From Caenispirillum bisanense (GTDB lineage Bacteria; Pseudomonadota; Alphaproteobacteria; Rhodospirillales; Rhodospirillaceae), in contig NZ_OCNJ01000002.1 in the NCBI RefSeq assembly GCF_900230255.1, positions 62,001 through 126,000 on the forward strand: a stretch of 64,000 bases of DNA. The letters are read 5' to 3'. Shown here in pieces: positions 60,218 to 64,000 of this stretch (its first letter is position 1; the number at the start of each line of letters is the position of its first letter). The position numbers and the translations under genes were made by a program. The notes below the pieces were generated by a model that did not search any database, had not been told where the DNA came from, and saw nothing but the letters and a program-made list of their open reading frames with translations.

Positions 60218-61270
60218 TTGACCGCAGAGCCCCGCCGTTCCCCCGCTTTCGACGCCCCCGCGCCCGGGGACGATGCGCTGGCGCGCGTCGCCGCCCGCTA
60301 TGCCGTGCGGCTGACGCCCCATCTGCTCGACGCCATGGCGGCCGAGGCGGACGGGTCGGGGCCGGTGACGCGGCAGTTCCAGCCCACCGCCGCCGAGCTG
60401 GACGAAACGGCCGAGGAACGCGCCGACCCCATCGGCGACGCCGCCCACAGTCCGGTGCCGGGCATCGTCCACCGCTATCCCGACCGCGTGCTGCTCATGC
60501 CCGTCGGGGTGTGCGCCGCCTATTGCCGCTTCTGCTTCCGCCGTGCCGTGGTCGGCCAGGGCGACGGCCTGCTGCCGGCCGAGCAACTGAACGCCGCCGT
60601 CGCCTACGTGGCGGCGCACCCGGAGGTGTGGGAGGTCATCCTCACCGGCGGCGATCCGCTGGTCCTGAGCCCGCGCCGCCTCGCCGACCTGCTGGCGCGG
60701 CTCGATGCCATCCCGCACGTCGGCGTCCTGCGCCTGCACACCCGCCTGCCGGTGCACGACCCCGAGCGGGTGACCGACGAGGTGGTGGCGGCCCTGCGCA
60801 CGCCGCGCGACAGCGCCGTGTGGGTGGCCGTGCACGCCAACCACGCCGACGAATTCTCGGCACCGGTGCGGGCGGCGGTGGCGCGGCTGGCCGAGGCCGG
60901 CGTCCCGCTGGTCGGCCAGACGGTGCTGCTGCGGGGCGTCAACGACGATCCGCAGACGTTGACCGACCTGTTCCGCGCCATGGTGCGCAACCGCATCAAG
61001 CCCTACTACCTGCACCACCCCGACCTCGCCGCCGGCACCGGCCACTTCCGTGTCGACCTCGCCGCCGGCCGGGCGCTGGTGAAAGGGTTGCGTGGGACGA
61101 TCTCGGGCCTATGTCAGCCCACCTACGTGCTGGACATTCCCGGCGGTCACGGCAAGGTGCCCATGACGCCGGACCACCTGCACCACGACGACGGGGCGGC
61201 CGGTTGCCTCGTCGAGGACCCGTCGGGCCGCCTGCACCGTTATCCGCCCGCACCAGGAGAGACGCCATGA
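60218..61270 (+). CDS. KamA-family radical SAM lysine 2,3-aminomutase-like protein
   Basis: About 350 aa. Radical SAM motif C-x3-C-x2-C is present as CAAYCRFCFRR (Cys99, 103, 106), with VILTGGDPLVLSP, RLHTRLPV and GVPLVGQTVLLRGVND of the KamA/EpmB group and the HHPDLAAGTGHFR substrate region. It either makes beta-lysine or modifies elongation factor P (EpmB); efp and epmA are not in view. Start uncertain: TTG 60218 fits the family length; TTG 60125 is further out. Overlaps the next gene by 4 bp. Confidence 0.87.
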   Translation: MTAEPRRSPAFDAPAPGDDALARVAARYAVRLTPHLLDAMAAEADGSGPVTRQFQPTAAELDETAEERADPIGDAAHSPVPGIVHRYPDRVLLMPVGVCAAYCRFCFRRAVVGQGDGLLPAEQLNAAVAYVAAHPEVWEVILTGGDPLVLSPRRLADLLARLDAIPHVGVLRLHTRLPVHDPERVTDEVVAALRTPRDSAVWVAVHANHADEFSAPVRAAVARLAEAGVPLVGQTVLLRGVNDDPQTLTDLFRAMVRNRIKPYYLHHPDLAAGTGHFRVDLAAGRALVKGLRGTISGLCQPTYVLDIPGGHGKVPMTPDHLHHDDGAAGCLVEDPSGRLHRYPPAPGETP

Positions 61271-62235
61271 ACCGCCAGGGCCGCCCCCGCGCCGCCTCCG
61301 GGCAGGGCCGCAGCTTCCGCGATCCGGTGAAGCGCGCCATGCGCGCCGCCGGCGCCGAGGCGGACCGCGACGATCCCAAGGGCAAGAGCCGCGACAAGGC
61401 GGCGGGCTCGGCCAAGGCCGCGCCCTCGCCGCGCAAGGCCGAACCCGCCCGCGCCGCCGAGCCGGCGGGCAAGACGCGGGCCGGCGGCGGCGGGGTCATC
61501 CGTCAGCAGGGCCTCGCCAAGGAAGGACCGCGCCGCCGCGTGGTGCGCAGCCCCGCCGCGCCCGAGCGCGAGGAAGGCGCCGCCGTCACCCGCCACCGCG
61601 GCGCCGGCGCCAAGGCCCGTCCGCCCAAGGGCGCCGCCGCGGCCCCCGCCCGGCCGCCGCGCGACGTCGGCCCGCCGCGCTACATCGCCTTCCACAAGCC
61701 CTACGGCGTGCTCAGCCAGTTCACCGCGGAAAGCGGCCAGCGGGCGCTGGCGGAATTCGGCCTGCCGGCGGAGGTCTACGCCGCCGGCCGGCTCGACATG
61801 GACAGCGAGGGCCTGCTGCTGCTCAGCAACGACGGCACCTTCATCAACCGCCTGCTGAGCCCGCACCACGCCCACGCCCGCAGCTATCTGGTGCAGGTGG
61901 AAGGTGTGCCCGACGAAGCGGCGCTGGACCGCCTGCGCCAGGGCGTGGAGCTGCGCGGCTACACCACCCGCCCGGCCGGCGTCGAGCGCCTGGACGCGGA
62001 GCCCGACCTGCCGCCGCGCGACCCGCCGATTCGCCAGCGCCGCCACATCCCGACCACGTGGCTGCGCATCACCCTGACCGAAGGCCGCAACCGCCAGGTC
62101 CGCCGCATGACGGCGGCGGTGGGGCATCCGACCCTGCGGCTGGTGCGCGTCGCCATCGGCGGCCTGACCCTCGGCGATCTGCCGCCCGGCCAGTGGCGCG
62201 AGGTCGCCCGGCGCGACGTGCTGCCGCCGGGCTGA
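61267..62235 (+). CDS. RluE/RsuA-family pseudouridine synthase with N-terminal extension
   Basis: 322 aa. The catalytic domain is residues about 138-322, with the essential Asp177 in AAGRLDMDSEGLLLLSNDG and RNRQVRRMTAAVGHPTLRLVRV-type C-terminal motif (EGRNRQVRRM). It isomerises a uridine in 23S or 16S rRNA. Residues 1-137 are a disordered-looking Lys/Arg/Ala/Pro-rich extension not found in E. coli RluE (217 aa). Translationally coupled to the KamA-like gene (ATGA). Confidence 0.9.
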   Translation: MNRQGRPRAASGQGRSFRDPVKRAMRAAGAEADRDDPKGKSRDKAAGSAKAAPSPRKAEPARAAEPAGKTRAGGGGVIRQQGLAKEGPRRRVVRSPAAPEREEGAAVTRHRGAGAKARPPKGAAAAPARPPRDVGPPRYIAFHKPYGVLSQFTAESGQRALAEFGLPAEVYAAGRLDMDSEGLLLLSNDGTFINRLLSPHHAHARSYLVQVEGVPDEAALDRLRQGVELRGYTTRPAGVERLDAEPDLPPRDPPIRQRRHIPTTWLRITLTEGRNRQVRRMTAAVGHPTLRLVRVAIGGLTLGDLPPGQWREVARRDVLPPG

Positions 62236-62246
62236 GCCCCGCCCCG

Positions 62247-64000
<1,754 letters not shown>

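Overview
The window is about 64 kb of very GC-rich DNA (roughly 70 percent GC, strong GC bias at third codon positions) that reads as ordinary chromosome from an alphaproteobacterium, most likely Rhodospirillales-like. The reasons are the betIBA/choXWV choline locus, a formate dehydrogenase of the FdsGB/FdsA type, a C-terminal-Phe porin, a dnaK promoter fitting the alphaproteobacterial sigma-32 consensus, and the gene set as a whole. The taxon is an inference. No phage, insertion sequence, CRISPR array or rRNA operon was seen. High GC makes long antisense open frames common, and these were left out.

Layout. 1-4.7 kb: tail of a LysR regulator, then a minus-strand operon of aminotransferase, ThDP enzyme and ALDH7 dehydrogenase (amino-acid, perhaps lysine, catabolism). 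4.8-8.4 kb: iron locus with DUF2218 protein, TonB-dependent receptor, an iron-box-like site and a divergent AraC regulator. 8.5-15.8 kb: choline uptake and oxidation to glycine betaine (betIBA and choXWV) around a BetI operator that overlaps the choX promoter. 15.7-20.2 kb: NAD-dependent formate dehydrogenase (fdsA and a fused fdsG-fdsB). 20.4-24.6 kb: glycerol-3-phosphate ABC importer ugpBAEC. 24.6-27.4 kb: exbB-exbD-exbD2-tonB, with a site that closely matches the one at the TonB receptor, so receptor and energizer are probably co-regulated by iron. 27.6-30.1 kb: NADAR protein, alpha/beta hydrolase, GT4 glycosyltransferase.

30.3-34.3 kb: thrS, infC (apparently starting at AUA), a minimal CheZ-like protein and a NarL-type response regulator. 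34.3-38.5 kb: NDH-2, trpF-pyrF, a membrane diguanylate cyclase and tRNA-Asn. 38.5-41.3 kb: a chemoreceptor with a C-terminal hemerythrin domain, preceded in its operon by a secreted PDC/Cache-like protein. 41.6-45.2 kb: pabB in a tightly overlapping minus-strand operon, plus small secreted proteins. 45.3-48.7 kb: dnaK-dnaJ. 48.7-51.1 kb: ergothioneine genes egtB-egtD. 51.2-57.8 kb: a response regulator divergent from an operon that joins a partner-switching module (GAF-PP2C phosphatase, RsbW-like kinase, STAS protein) to an Mla-type lipid transporter (mlaE, mlaF, mlaD, lipoprotein). 58.1-59.2 kb: porin. 59.2-59.8 kb: a gene-free stretch with an orphan minus-strand terminator. 59.8-64 kb: short HPF, KamA-family radical SAM enzyme, RluE-like pseudouridine synthase with a long basic N-terminal extension, and a PAS histidine kinase cut by the window edge.

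The best candidate for something not well described is the 52-58 kb operon. Its single STAS gene overlaps mlaE, the usual setting of MlaB, yet it also sits directly behind the phosphatase and kinase that would control a phosphorylatable STAS protein. This suggests phospho-switch control of outer-membrane lipid transport.
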